From Progne subis subis (lineage: Eukaryota; Chordata; Aves; Passeriformes; Hirundinidae): a stretch of 64,000 bases of DNA. The position numbers were made by a program, and so were the translations under genes. Under the pieces are notes generated by a model. The model made no database searches. It was given only the letters and a program-made list of their open reading frames with translations, and had not been told where the DNA came from. Of the stretch, positions 54,944 through 64,000 are shown one piece after another (the stretch's first letter is position 1; each line of letters begins with the position of its first letter). The stretch is taken from contig JAKJHU010000369.1 in the NCBI GenBank assembly GCA_022316685.1, forward strand, positions 124,001-188,000, in the 5' to 3' direction.

Positions 54944-56180
54944 GGGAAGGAGAAGGAGCCCCTGGAGGAGCTGTACCAGGTGGGGCTGCTGCTGCTGGAG
55001 ACAGCGAGGATGACATCAAGGATGACCTCTTCCTCGACCTGGCCAGCACAAAGCTGGAGATGAGGGACTCTGATTCTGGAACCTTCTTCAAAGCCAGGCT
55101 CCACAGTGAATTTGCAGATGAGTCCACACGCAGGGGGATGCTCCCAGATTTGGGCATTGCACAGCCTGGCCAGGAACCAAAGGTTCCCCCTTTGCTGGGG
55201 CTGATGCAACTGATTTCAGTGGGCTGCCGCTGCTTTGTGTCAGGGCTGGGGCCATGGGCTGGGGTGGTTACGAAATGGGAGTCGGCTCCTGGCCCTGCCA
55301 ACAGCCCCCACCACCCACCGTGCCCTGGGCTGGGGCTGGGGCAGCCAGCCCGACACAAACAAACCCCCATGGCAGGAGCAGAGGTGGGACTCCAGCACCT
55401 GTGCAGGCTGTTGCTTTGTGCAAGGAAGGGCTTGGGCTGCTCCACTCCCCTTGTTTGCTTTGGGATCACCATCACTTTTGGGGGGCAGTGCAGGGGGGAA
55501 GGAGAAAGCATGGGCTTCCCTCACCCATGGGTGGGTTTTTCCCTAGCATGCAGGGGTTGGGCCTTCCTCAACCTGTGACTGACATAAAATCTTTTATCTT
55601 TCACTTGTTTCCCCTTTTTGTCTGTAATCTATTTTCCTTAATTTGTTGTTTGTTTTTCTAAAGGAAGCCTTCCAGGCAGTGTCCAGTCTGGATGGGGAAG
55701 TGCTTGGGACCAGCTGTGGCGTGGATGGGCCGTGCCCTGGAGAAGGCTGAGGACATCCTTTGGGAGCAGCTTTTCTTCCAGCGGCAGATGGGTGTGAGGT
55801 GGGTCCCCATCTTCTTGGCATGGGTGGGATAAGAGCTTTTGGGAGATGGCAGCGAGCACAGGAGCATCCTGCTCTGGGCAGCTGCTGAGGAGGTGGATGT
55901 GCCGTGGCTGGCTGCAGGCTGGGCACATGTCCTGCCCTCCTGCTCTGCTGCCAAAGGCAGCAATGATGGGCAGCTTTGGGCACCGCTCTGAGCACGGCCA
56001 GCATGGCCTGGGCACCGCGGGCGGCTGGGACAAGGGCACAGGAGCCTTCAGCTGATGGGCGGTTTCTGCTTTCTCTCCTTGCAGCCGGGCTCTGCGGATG
56101 CTGAGGCTGCCTGGGCTCTGCCAGGGCTCTGCTGGAGCTCAGCACCGGGCCGGAATCAGCCAAAGAAGAAACGGTGTGAC
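54944..56180 (+). pseudogene. Degenerate partial PIM copy
   Basis: GKEKEPLEELYQVGLLL (~54,944) resembles the exon 1 stretch GKAQHGLKEQYRVGSLL. It runs straight into a decayed exon 3-like segment (DIKDDLFLDLASTKLEM, ~55,010; EFADESTR, ~55,107). Downstream, 55,230-55,560 resembles intron 3 of the upstream gene, and 55,850-56,060 resembles its intron 4 (GAGCATCCTGCTCTGG, GAGCACGGCCAGCATGGCC). This is a tandem duplicate with internal deletions and no intact kinase motif. Confidence 0.75.
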
Positions 56181-56269
56181 CTGCAGCAGAGACTTGCTTG
56201 CGTTTTGGCAGTGCTGCTCAAGTTTGGAGAATGTACATCTCAAGGGAAAACAGACACCCCCCTAAATTA

Positions 56270-57030
56270 AACCTTTTCAATACCTTGTGAAATGAAATCA
56301 ATCTAGGGTCCTAAATGACATTTTTCATTGCTCAAGCTGTAGCTCAGCCCTTCACTGAACAGTTCTCTCCCCCAGTTGCCTTTTACTTCACAACTGCTCC
56401 CTCCTTTCCCCCAGTGAGTTCCCAGCCCATCGCAGTCTCCATCACACTGTTGCCTTCCTTGATGCCCTCACCATGAGGGAGACCGAGTCCCAGGCTTAGG
56501 GACTCATCCTGTCCCTGGCTGAAGAACAGCAATGTCTCAGAGGTACAGTGGCATTTTAGTGTCATTCAGAGCTGCTCTCCAGCCCTCAGCTCTCCTCACT
56601 GCTGAGTTCCCTCTCCCTTTCCTCATCCTTCCAGCAGCATGAGCTCTGTGAATCCCCCTGAGCCTCCCCACTCTTCCAGCTCACCCACCCAGCTCAGTTA
56701 GACTAAAGCTGAAGCTTCTTTGTCTCCTCTGGCACACACCAGTGCAGTCCCCTCTGCGCAGAGCCCCAGCCCCAGAGCACAGCACACAGCAGTGCAGTCC
56801 GGGCTGGAGCAGCTGCCCTGCCCCTGGCTTGGCTGTTTGTGGCACCTAAATGCTCCCTGTTTCCAGCTCTGCCTGCAGGATGGCCCCAGGGCAGAGCCCA
56901 GCCGGGCTCCCACTGCATCCCCTGGAGCCTGGGGCAGACAGTGGTGCCAGAGCTGAGCTTCATGGGGAGCACCCAGAGCTGTGGCTTGCAGTCAGTGTTG
57001 CAAGGGTTGTGTTCTCATGTCCTGCAGCTT
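56270..57030. other. Unassigned spacer
   Basis: No gene or repeat recognised. Confidence 0.45.
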
Positions 57031-57039
57031 GTGGGGAAA

Positions 57040-57310
57040 GGTCTGTGTGTGCAGGGGCTCTTGCATGTCTCTGTATCCATGGATAGAAGGGTCTGTGTGT
57101 GCAGGGCTCTTGCATGTCTCTGTATCCATGGATAGAAGGGTCTGTGTGTGTGCCAGGGGCTCTTGCATGTCTCTGTATCCATGGATAGAAGGGTCTGTGT
57201 GTGCCAGGGGCTCTTGCATGTCTCTGTATCCATGGATAGAAGGGTCTGTGTGTGCCAGGGGCTCTTGCATGTCTCTGTATCCATGGATAGAAGGGTTTGT
57301 CTGTAAGGGT
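57040..57310. repeat. ~51-bp minisatellite, five units
   Basis: CTCTTGCATGTCTCTGTATC recurs with TTGCATG at 57,061, 57,110, 57,163, 57,214 and 57,265 (steps 49, 53, 51, 51). The length variation is in the GTGTGTG/CCAG part. Confidence 0.93.
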
Positions 57311-58227
57311 TTCCATAATATCTTTGTACCCATGGATATGGAATGAACACTGAGAGTGAAAGTGTCAGTCATTGCTTGCACACTCCTTCCTTTCTGTACA
57401 AGACACATCAGTGCACACCCCCCGTATAGACAATAAAAGGATAAGAATGGATAGAGATTTCCCACAGAGCTCTAACTTTGGCATAACTTCACTTGTAAGC
57501 TGGTGGTGGGGATTTTTTCCCCAGCTCGGTGCGAATAGGTGTCCAAGAGCTGAAGGCAGCAGCATTCAGAAGCAGTTTCAGGATTTCTAGGCAGGAAATG
57601 GAGCTGACAATCGTGCAACTCGCCACATTCATCAGGATGAGCTGCTGGTTCTTTAGGAATATGGCACAATGGAGACAAGCCTTAGGAAAATCCCAGCTCT
57701 CAGTGGATTTATGCTATGGGGGGTGCAGCAGAAACACTTTGTGTCTGCTCTGGGGGACACAAGGTCCAAGGAGCTGCGGTGGCAGAAGGTGACCTGGGCT
57801 GGTGGCAGGTTAAGTCCTGTTTCATGACATTCAGAGGGGCACAGGACAAAGCCCCAAGCCCCCCACCCCTTAATGAGTCTGTGCTACTGCACATCTCGAG
57901 GAAAAGCTGCTGTCACACAATGCATTGGGATTTTGAAATTTCATTCGCAATACTTTACATCCAAGTTTCAAACTGTAATATTTTTACAGTCAAGACACTG
58001 TCATGCACAATCCATCTTTCAGTTGCCTATTGCTTCAACCACAATTTAAAATAACTCATATTCGAAAAAATCCTCAGAATCTCAAAAGAAGGCAGATGAT
58101 GGATCCTTGCCGCCAGCACAGTTACAAAGTAAGTAACTGAGTTCTCATTTCAAAATATCAGTTTCCTTTTTCTTAATCCAAAGTGACAGACAATTTTAAC
58201 AACACATTTTGTGGCAGTTTTTTGCTT
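57311..58227. other. Unassigned spacer
   Basis: No gene or repeat family recognised. Confidence 0.45.
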
Positions 58228-58229
58228 TC

Positions 58230-58258
<29 letters not shown>
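58228..58258. repeat. Poly-T tract
   Basis: About 28 T in a row. Confidence 0.85.
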
Positions 58259-58259
<1 letters not shown>

Positions 58260-58261
<2 letters not shown>

Positions 58262-59450
58262 GAAAACACATCCTAAAAAGGCATGTCCTCTTCTCCTGGT
58301 TCCTGTGTAGAGCAGCTGCCATCCGCTGGCTGAGCTGCTCACGCAGAGCCGCAGCTCCTGGCCCTGCAGGGCTGAGGCTTTTCCCCACTGCTGGGCACAG
58401 ACTGATGGAGCAGCACTGCTGAACACGGGGACACACAGAGGGAGCAGAAGCAGCTGCCTTTGTCCACCTGAAGCTCCAAGGCCCAACTGTGAGCAGACAG
58501 GGCTGGAAGAGACTGTGAGCAGGCAGGCTCCCTGTTTGCTGTGCTGCCCCACTGTGCCCGGCCCAGCTCTGCGGGAGGCAGAGGGAGAACAAGGGGCAGC
58601 TCCCTGCCAGCCCCAGCCCAGGGACCCCTGCAGCCCCGGGCTTGGGGCACTGTCAGCACCCGCTGCTCCAGCCACCGCTTCTGCTGGCCCTGACAGCAAC
58701 CAAATGGTGGCTGATCCCCAGGGAGCAGCAGCAGTGCCTGGATCTGATCCCTCACTCTGGGGCACGGCTGCACAAATGACCCCCACAGCAGCAGCAGCAG
58801 CAGCACATGGAGCTGACTTTCAGCACAGCCCCTGCCACTCTTCCCTCCCGTGTGCACTGGTGTCACAGCAGCCTGAGGCACCTGGGAGCCCTTGGGACTT
58901 GAGATGGCAGCCCTGGGCTCCTGGAGGTTGTGCAAGGAAGAGGTGGGGACTCCCTCTCCACGTGGAGCTTCCAGATGGAAAAGGCTGCTGTGAGCAGGCA
59001 GCTCCAAGGGCAGAGAAAGGAGGGTCTCGACCCCTGGATCTGTGCCAGTTCCACAGTGCTGGGCAGCAGCCACCGAGCACAGGGGGCACAGAGGGCACAG
59101 CAAGAGGGACAAAAGCAGGCAAGGTCAGAGACTGGGAAGAGCCAGACCTGGGAGCAGGAACAGCTGCTTCATTGCACTCTTGGAAAAGCTCTTGGCTGCT
59201 TCAAAGCACTGAAAGGCGGGAAGGGCAGAGAGGAGGCCACACCAAAAAATGCTCCTGTTTTCACAGCCTCCCCTCTCAGTGTCCAGAAGGAATTGCATGA
59301 ACTGTATTCTTCTCTGTGAGTTGTCTCGTTCAGTGTGAGCAGCTTAGCACCAGGAGCTGAAGGAGCTGAAGCCTTAGGCCTCAAGAGCTGAGCAAGAGGA
59401 AATGTTTTGAGCAAAGCAATGCTGCTAACATGGACCTGGCTGAATCCAGC
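58260..59450. other. GC-rich block without recognised gene
   Basis: Composition resembles the GC-rich blocks of the duplicated arms (CAG/CTG-rich, open on both strands), but I could not align it to them. No domain seen. Confidence 0.4.
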
Positions 59451-59454
59451 AGAT

Positions 59455-59600
59455 GGAATCCTGGAATTATGGAATCCTTTCTGTTGGGAAAGACCTCTGA
59501 GCTCATGGAGTCCAGCCGCTCACCCAGCAGTGTCAAGCCCAGCACTAAACCACCACCCTCAAGTTCCAAGACCTGGACAACAGGCCCTGAGCCAAAGGAG
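59455..59600 (-). mobile_element. CR1 3'-end fragment
   Basis: TTATGGAATCCTTTCTGTTG, GGAAAGACCTCTGAG and CATGGAGTCCAGCCGCTC read as the reverse complement of a CR1 3' end. Confidence 0.7.
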
Positions 59601-60189
59601 ACCTCTGGATGAACCTTCCAACCAAAGGTTATCTTTGTATTTGCTCAATAAGGAAATATGCATGGTTTAGAGCTGTGATAGATGTATCCACTCATTAGTA
59701 AAACATGGATTGACATTTCTGTGTTTAGAAACTGGACAAGGCCATGAAATCCGACATTGGCCTTGTCTGGGAGTTTAGGATCCAAGTCAACTCCCTTGGT
59801 TCCTCCTTGAGCCCTGGCCAGGCTTTGGGTGAAACCCAAGAGGAGAATGAAAGCAGATGTTCCTGCACTAGAAGTGCTGTCAGTTTGTTTATTCAGCACT
59901 GTCAGAGCTGGGCCCTCTCACAGCCAGGTTGGAGCCTCACCTGGGGCTGGAGGCACCTGCAGGAATTCCCAGTGTCCAGGAGAGGCTCTGCAGTCCTTGG
60001 CTGGGACAGCTTCCCCCAGCTGATGTGTGGATGTGGGTGATGGGAAAGTCTGAGGGGACCTGGTGCTGTCTCTTTCTTAATCACTGCAGGCAATCTTTGG
60101 TAGTGATGATTGGGTGCATTGCTGAGCTTCTCCTTTGCTGATTCTTTGCACTTTTGCATTACAATAAATCACAGAATTCCTGAACTTTG

Positions 60190-60540
60190 TGTCTGTGTCT
60201 TTGGTGCTGACCCTGCTCACCAGCAGAACAGACACTGCGGCCCACAGAACCAAAGGTGCCGTGTGACACTGCAGGGCCTGGTGTGACCAAGGGTCACTTG
60301 TGTCACTCTGTCACCAAGGACACCTCTCTGCCATGTCAGGACCTCTTAGAACCGAGGGGCCATTGTGGCACTGCAGGACCTCATGAAAGTGACCATAGTG
60401 ACGCTTTGTGGTCTCATGGAACCAGGATGAAATTGTTACATTGTGTGGCCCCAAGGAATCAAGCAGCCATTTTTCCTCTTCATGGCCTCATGGAACCATG
60501 GAGACCATTGTAACACTGCAGGGACCTGTATAACCAAAGG
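60190..60540. repeat. Degenerate ~40-45-bp minisatellite, third-copy version
   Basis: Mirror of 11,170-11,505, with GTGACACTGCAGGGCC and CATGGAACCA elements. Confidence 0.7.
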
Positions 60541-61049
60541 TCCATTGTTTTCCTCTGGCTGGCACTGCAGAGTCCAGACTCTCCCTGCCCCTGTCCCAGC
60601 CCCACAGAGCAGCAGAGTCAGGTCTGGCCCTGCAGCAGGGACTGGAGGCCATGGGGCTCAGGGACAGGGACTCTCTCGGCTTCCTGGAGATTTTCCCCCT
60701 GCAGGTGTTTCCCTGTGCCTGATCTCTCCTGCCAGCACTCACAGACCCCAAATCTCTGTGCACTCTCCCTGGCCCTACAGAACCCTGCCTGTTTGCAGGG
60801 CACTGGCTGGGGGCAGGTTCTGTTTGCAGCTTGGAGAAAGGACAGGTCAGCCTCAGCCTGATGGGCCCTGATGCCGAGGCAACAAGATAATGCTTGAACT
60901 GTGCAAAAAGCTGTAGCTGTGCAGAAAGAACTAGTTCCCTTGTAACAAGGAATGGGAATGAAGCTCTTTTCAGAAATCAGCAAATTCAGCAGAACAAGCT
61001 GTATTGGTTTGGCACGGCCTGGTTTTTGGCAGCAGGGGCACCACGGGTA

Positions 61050-61255
61050 TCCATGGGGGATGCAGAGATCCACTCAGAGCCCATGGGGATCCATGGGGAT
61101 CCATGGGGATGCAGAGATCCTCTCTTTGCCCATAGGGATCCATGGAGGATGCAGAGATCCACTCTCCGTCCATGGGGGTCCATGGGGATCCAGAGATCCA
61201 CTCTCAGCCCATGGGGATCCATGAGGATGCAGAGATCCACCCACAGCCCCTGGGG
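61050..61255. repeat. 39-bp minisatellite, five irregular units
   Basis: GAGATCCACTC-type starts at about 61,064, 61,112, 61,153, 61,193 and 61,232. The first steps are longer than 39 because of small insertions. Confidence 0.88.
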
Positions 61256-62474
61256 AGGTGCCCATCCCAGAGCGGGTGGATGCCTGGATGAGGCTGTGAT
61301 CCAGTGGGAGACCCGGTGGAGAGAGGGGGCCCTGCTTCCAGGCTGGAGCAGCCTGTCCTTGGAGGACTGCACCCCGTGGGAGGAGAGCCCCATGCTGCAG
61401 CAGTTTGGGAGGACTGTGTGCCCGTGGGAGGGACTCACGTTGCAGCAGGTGCGGTAGGGCTGCTGCTTGTGAGAGTGGACCCACGCTGGGGCAGTTCATG
61501 GAGAACTGCATCCAGTGGGAGGGACTCCATGGCCACATGGGAGAAGGGATCCTCTCCCAGAGCACCAGAAGAAAATCTCGGTGATGATCTGACCAAAACT
61601 CCCAGGCCCTGTCTCCCTGTGCTGTCAGTGGGAAGGAAGGAGGGGCTGGGGGGCAAGAAGGTATTTAATGGCGTATTTTATTTCTCAATATCTTCCTCTG
61701 ATTCTATTAGTATTAAAATTCACTTTGCAACTTAAGTTGAGCCTTTGTTCCAATTTAAATATTTCTGCCCATCCTTATCTCACTCATGAAGTGCTCTTTA
61801 ATATTTTTTCCTTCTCTGCCCAGCTGTGGCAGGGGAGGATGAGTGAAGGACTCTCCTGGGTGCCTGGCATTGGGCCAGTGTCCAACCATGACACAAGGTA
61901 ACTGCAAACAGCTGACCCCTGGCTATTTGAGCAGGCAATCTTATAGAGCATTTGTAGGAAGCAGGGGTAATAAGTTCAAGCCCCAGGAAGTTTTCTGTGC
62001 CTTCATCCAAAACAAACCACAGGAGGGTGACGTGCACTGCGTGCAGAGACCCTGCATGTACTAGAAGGGTTTGCATAATCATTTGATTATAGAATAAGTT
62101 ACAACAAGAAGGTTAGGAAAAGTATAATGAGAATATAAATAAAACCAAAACAAACGTATAAAACCTAGTACTGTGTGAGGAACAACAAGTGAGTTTGTGG
62201 TGGAGCTATCCCCCTCACTCCTAGCACTGGATAAACAAATACCTGCTCTGTATATTATAGTATGGTTACTGATTTCTGCGTAGTTTTCCTGGGTTTTTTG
62301 CCCATCTCATTGCCTGCAAAGTTGGACGTACCAGCAGGAATTCCCAATTGCTGGAGGGGCTCTTTAGTCCCTGGCTATGAAAGCTTCCCCCTACTGATGT
62401 GTGGAACCAAGGAGTCATTCTGGCACTGCAGGGACTCTTATAATCAAGGGTCCATTGTTTTCCTCTCCCTGCCC

Positions 62475-62768
62475 TGTGGGAGATTAGGGACAGGCGGTCG
62501 GAAGATATCGCATTGTACGGGTAGACAGAACCCCTCCCTCAACACTTAGTTGTTTAGTGTCCCTGATAAGGTAAGCAACACCTAACTTGTAACGTAAGCA
62601 GACGGATGTGATGTAGCAAACAGAGGTTTTATAACTCAATGTAACCAGTTAATAAACGCCATTTGCCGTCCACCACATTGGTGTCTGTGAGCTGATGGAC
62701 CGAGCAGCCTGGCTGTGGCTGCCGTGTTGTTCCTGGAACCAGGTCGCTACGCCTCAGCGGAGGCAGCA
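62475..62768 (+). mobile_element. 5' LTR of the second provirus
   Basis: TGTGGGAGATT...GGAGGCAGCA, 294 bp (one extra G near CCTGGAACC). Confidence 0.93.
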
Positions 62769-62770
62769 AG

Positions 62771-62788
62771 TGGTGCCGAAACCCGGGA
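62771..62788 (+). other. Primer-binding site, tRNA-Phe type
   Basis: TGGTGCCGAAACCCGGGA, two bases after the LTR. It is an exact complement of the vertebrate tRNA-Phe 3' end (TCCCGGGTTTCGGCACCA). Confidence 0.92.
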
Positions 62789-62882
62789 GTCGCCCGGGAG
62801 ATCGGGAGTCGCCTGGAGGTGAACGACGGCTGAGCGGCGGGGCCAGCTCGGCGGGAGGGATGTCCAGGACCCGTGAGGAGGA

Positions 62883-63613
62883 TGGAAGCCCTCATGAAGG
62901 TGTATCTCAGATTCATAAGCAGTGGGGAATTGATTGTAAAGCAAAAGATTTTACCCTCGCAGTGACGAGGCTTTTGCAACTTATATCATTGATAGGCCGG
63001 TGGATATCCTCCACCCAGATATTTGGGGTCAATGTACTAAGGCTCTTACTGAAGACACAATGTCTTCCGGCTCAGGAAAAAATCTTAAGGCATGGGGAAG
63101 GGTCGTGGAAGCTTTACAGACGGCTCTGCAGGAGCAAGAGACCTGGAAAGCTGCCCGAAATTGTTTAAAGTTTCCCCCCAATTAGGTATCGTGGCAGCGA
63201 TGCAAACTTTCTCAGAGGGAACTGTTGTTGAGAATTTTCAGCGTGTAAAAGAATGTAGTCTGAAGGTTAGTGATAATGTTCAGAGTGTTGATGGGGTTGG
63301 TTCTGCCGAGTGCAGAGGCTCGGAGGAGCAAGGGCTCGCTTCAAAGCCTCCAAGCTCAGGGTCATTCGCTGAGGGAAAAAAGCAGGTGCAGTCATTTTAT
63401 AACGGTCTAGCCGAAGAAGCTCGGAAAGCTGGAAAAGCGGGAGAGGGACCTCCACCGTATGTGCCACAAGATGGCATTGAATCCATGGGGGAAAGCGGGA
63501 ATGCAGTTGTATCAAATAAGGAATGTTTGCGATATAGCTATACTACAGAAAACAAAGAAGGTCTTTTAGATTGTGAGCTTGTTGCCAATGAAAACGAAGA
63601 GTTTGTTTGCTAA
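62883..63613 (+). pseudogene. Gag N-terminal region, frameshifted
   Basis: Parallel to gag at 23,092. A base is missing soon after the start (~62,903), and further shifts lie near 62,985 and 63,175. Recognisable pieces are QIHKQWGIDCKAKDFTLAV and, in the last frame, an acidic spacer ending at TAA 63,611. It is not translatable as one protein. Confidence 0.85.
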
Positions 63614-63747
63614 TGCGAGCGCGTGCAAGCAGAAAAAGAGGGGAGAACTCGAAGGGGGAACTGAAGCTAATCTTTGCCAAAAAGCATGTTTTTCTAAGGT
63701 GAGAAACTCCACACAGGAGGCGGGGGGAGCTCAAGAAAGGGGCGGCT

Positions 63748-63945
63748 CAGCCCTGAGGGAAAGGGGCGGGGCCAAGAGGGAAGGGACGGCCAGCCCTGAG
63801 GGAAAGGGGCGGGCCAAGAGGGAAGGACGGCCAGCCCTGAGGGAAAGGGGCGGGGCCAGAGGGAAGGGACGGCCCAGCCCTGAGGGAAAGGGGCGGGGCC
63901 AAGAGGGAAGGGACGGCCCAGCCCTGAGGGAAAGGGGCGGGGTCA
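63748..63945 (+). repeat. 41-45-bp GC-box tandem repeat, five units
   Basis: CAGCCCTGAG at 63,748, 63,791, 63,832, 63,874 and 63,919. GGGGCGGG boxes occur in every unit. Same array as 23,965 with two more units and small length changes. Confidence 0.93.
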
Positions 63946-64000
63946 GAGCCCGACCAAAAGGCTCCGGAGCCCGGAAGCAGCCAGTCAGTCGACTTCCGGC

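Larger units (their letters stand above)
59655..62474 (-). repeat. Third, partial copy of the duplicated unit
   Basis: Matches 9,150-12,069 on the opposite strand, i.e. the inner end of the left arm plus ~1.27 kb of the spacer that the right arm lacks. It begins at the empty site of the 12,070 LTR and is broken at its other end by the provirus at 62,475. It includes a five-unit version of the 39-bp array. Confidence 0.88.
62475..64000 (+). mobile_element. Second provirus of the tRNA-Phe-primed family, cut by the window end
   Basis: Same family as 22,680-26,732: LTR, primer site, gag start and GC-box array match along their length. It inserted into the third duplication copy after CTCCCTGCCC; both other copies show the uninterrupted CTCCCTGCCCCAGCCCTG there. 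The 3' part lies beyond the window, so whether it keeps pol is unknown. Confidence 0.92.

Noticed and set aside
58339..59112. 257-codon minus-strand frame and overlapping plus frames in the GC-rich block
   Set aside because: No recognisable domain; open frames on both strands are expected from the composition.

Overview
The window reads as nuclear DNA of a songbird (passerine or close relative). The evidence is avian-type family 14-like (gamma-c) olfactory receptor (OR) sequences, CR1 LINEs as the only non-LTR retrotransposon, several bird-type endogenous retroviruses (class I, II and III/ERVL), GC-rich minisatellites, and a PIM-type serine/threonine kinase gene with a degenerate second copy behind it. 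There are no bacterial features, tRNA/rRNA genes or CRISPR arrays. Almost everything coding is either one OR gene cut by the window edge, pseudogenes, or retroviral remains.

Layout. The first ~34 kb is dominated by a large inverted duplication. The left arm (1-10,800) is mirrored by the right arm (19,034-33,909). Once a 4.05-kb provirus in the right arm is subtracted, both arms are about 10.8 kb. Each arm carries, from the outside inward: an OR gene (open as far as visible on the left, doubly frameshifted on the right), GC-rich spacer, a truncated CR1, minisatellites, an LTR-like block, a fragment of a second OR, a GC-rich block and a 39-bp minisatellite. The 8.2-kb spacer (10,801-19,033) holds an old ERVL without env, tandem LTRs, and two solo LTRs in opposite orientation. 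A third copy of part of the unit (9,150-12,069) lies inverted at 59,655-62,474.

34.8-41.8 kb is a young-looking 7.0-kb provirus with two near-identical LTRs, a 5-bp target duplication, a triplicated leader and broken gag/pol/env of a lineage I cannot name. 41.8-45.0 kb is tandem-repeat and unassigned DNA. 45.0-49.8 kb is a pile-up of LTRs plus a 5'-truncated class I ERV on the minus strand, abutting a CR1 fragment (49.8-51.3 kb). 51.9-56.2 kb is the PIM kinase locus: five recognisable exons with one frameshift, then a decayed partial copy. 56.2-59.6 kb is mostly unassigned with a ~51-bp minisatellite and a CR1 tail. 59.66-62.47 kb is the third duplication copy. The window ends inside a second provirus of the family inserted at 22,680.

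The most informative feature is that the duplicated arms act as each other's empty sites. Both proviruses of the tRNA-Phe-primed family, and one LTR, can be seen as later insertions into duplicated DNA. The shared ~320-bp deletion in the left and third copies, absent from the right, shows the copies have a mosaic history. Nothing here is a convincing wholly new system. The best leads are the GC-box array plus TATA-like element inside gag, the pol-less gag/env provirus with a long open env frame, and the TAG-biased stop pattern in the ERVL pol. Boundaries were judged by eye, without alignment software or databases.
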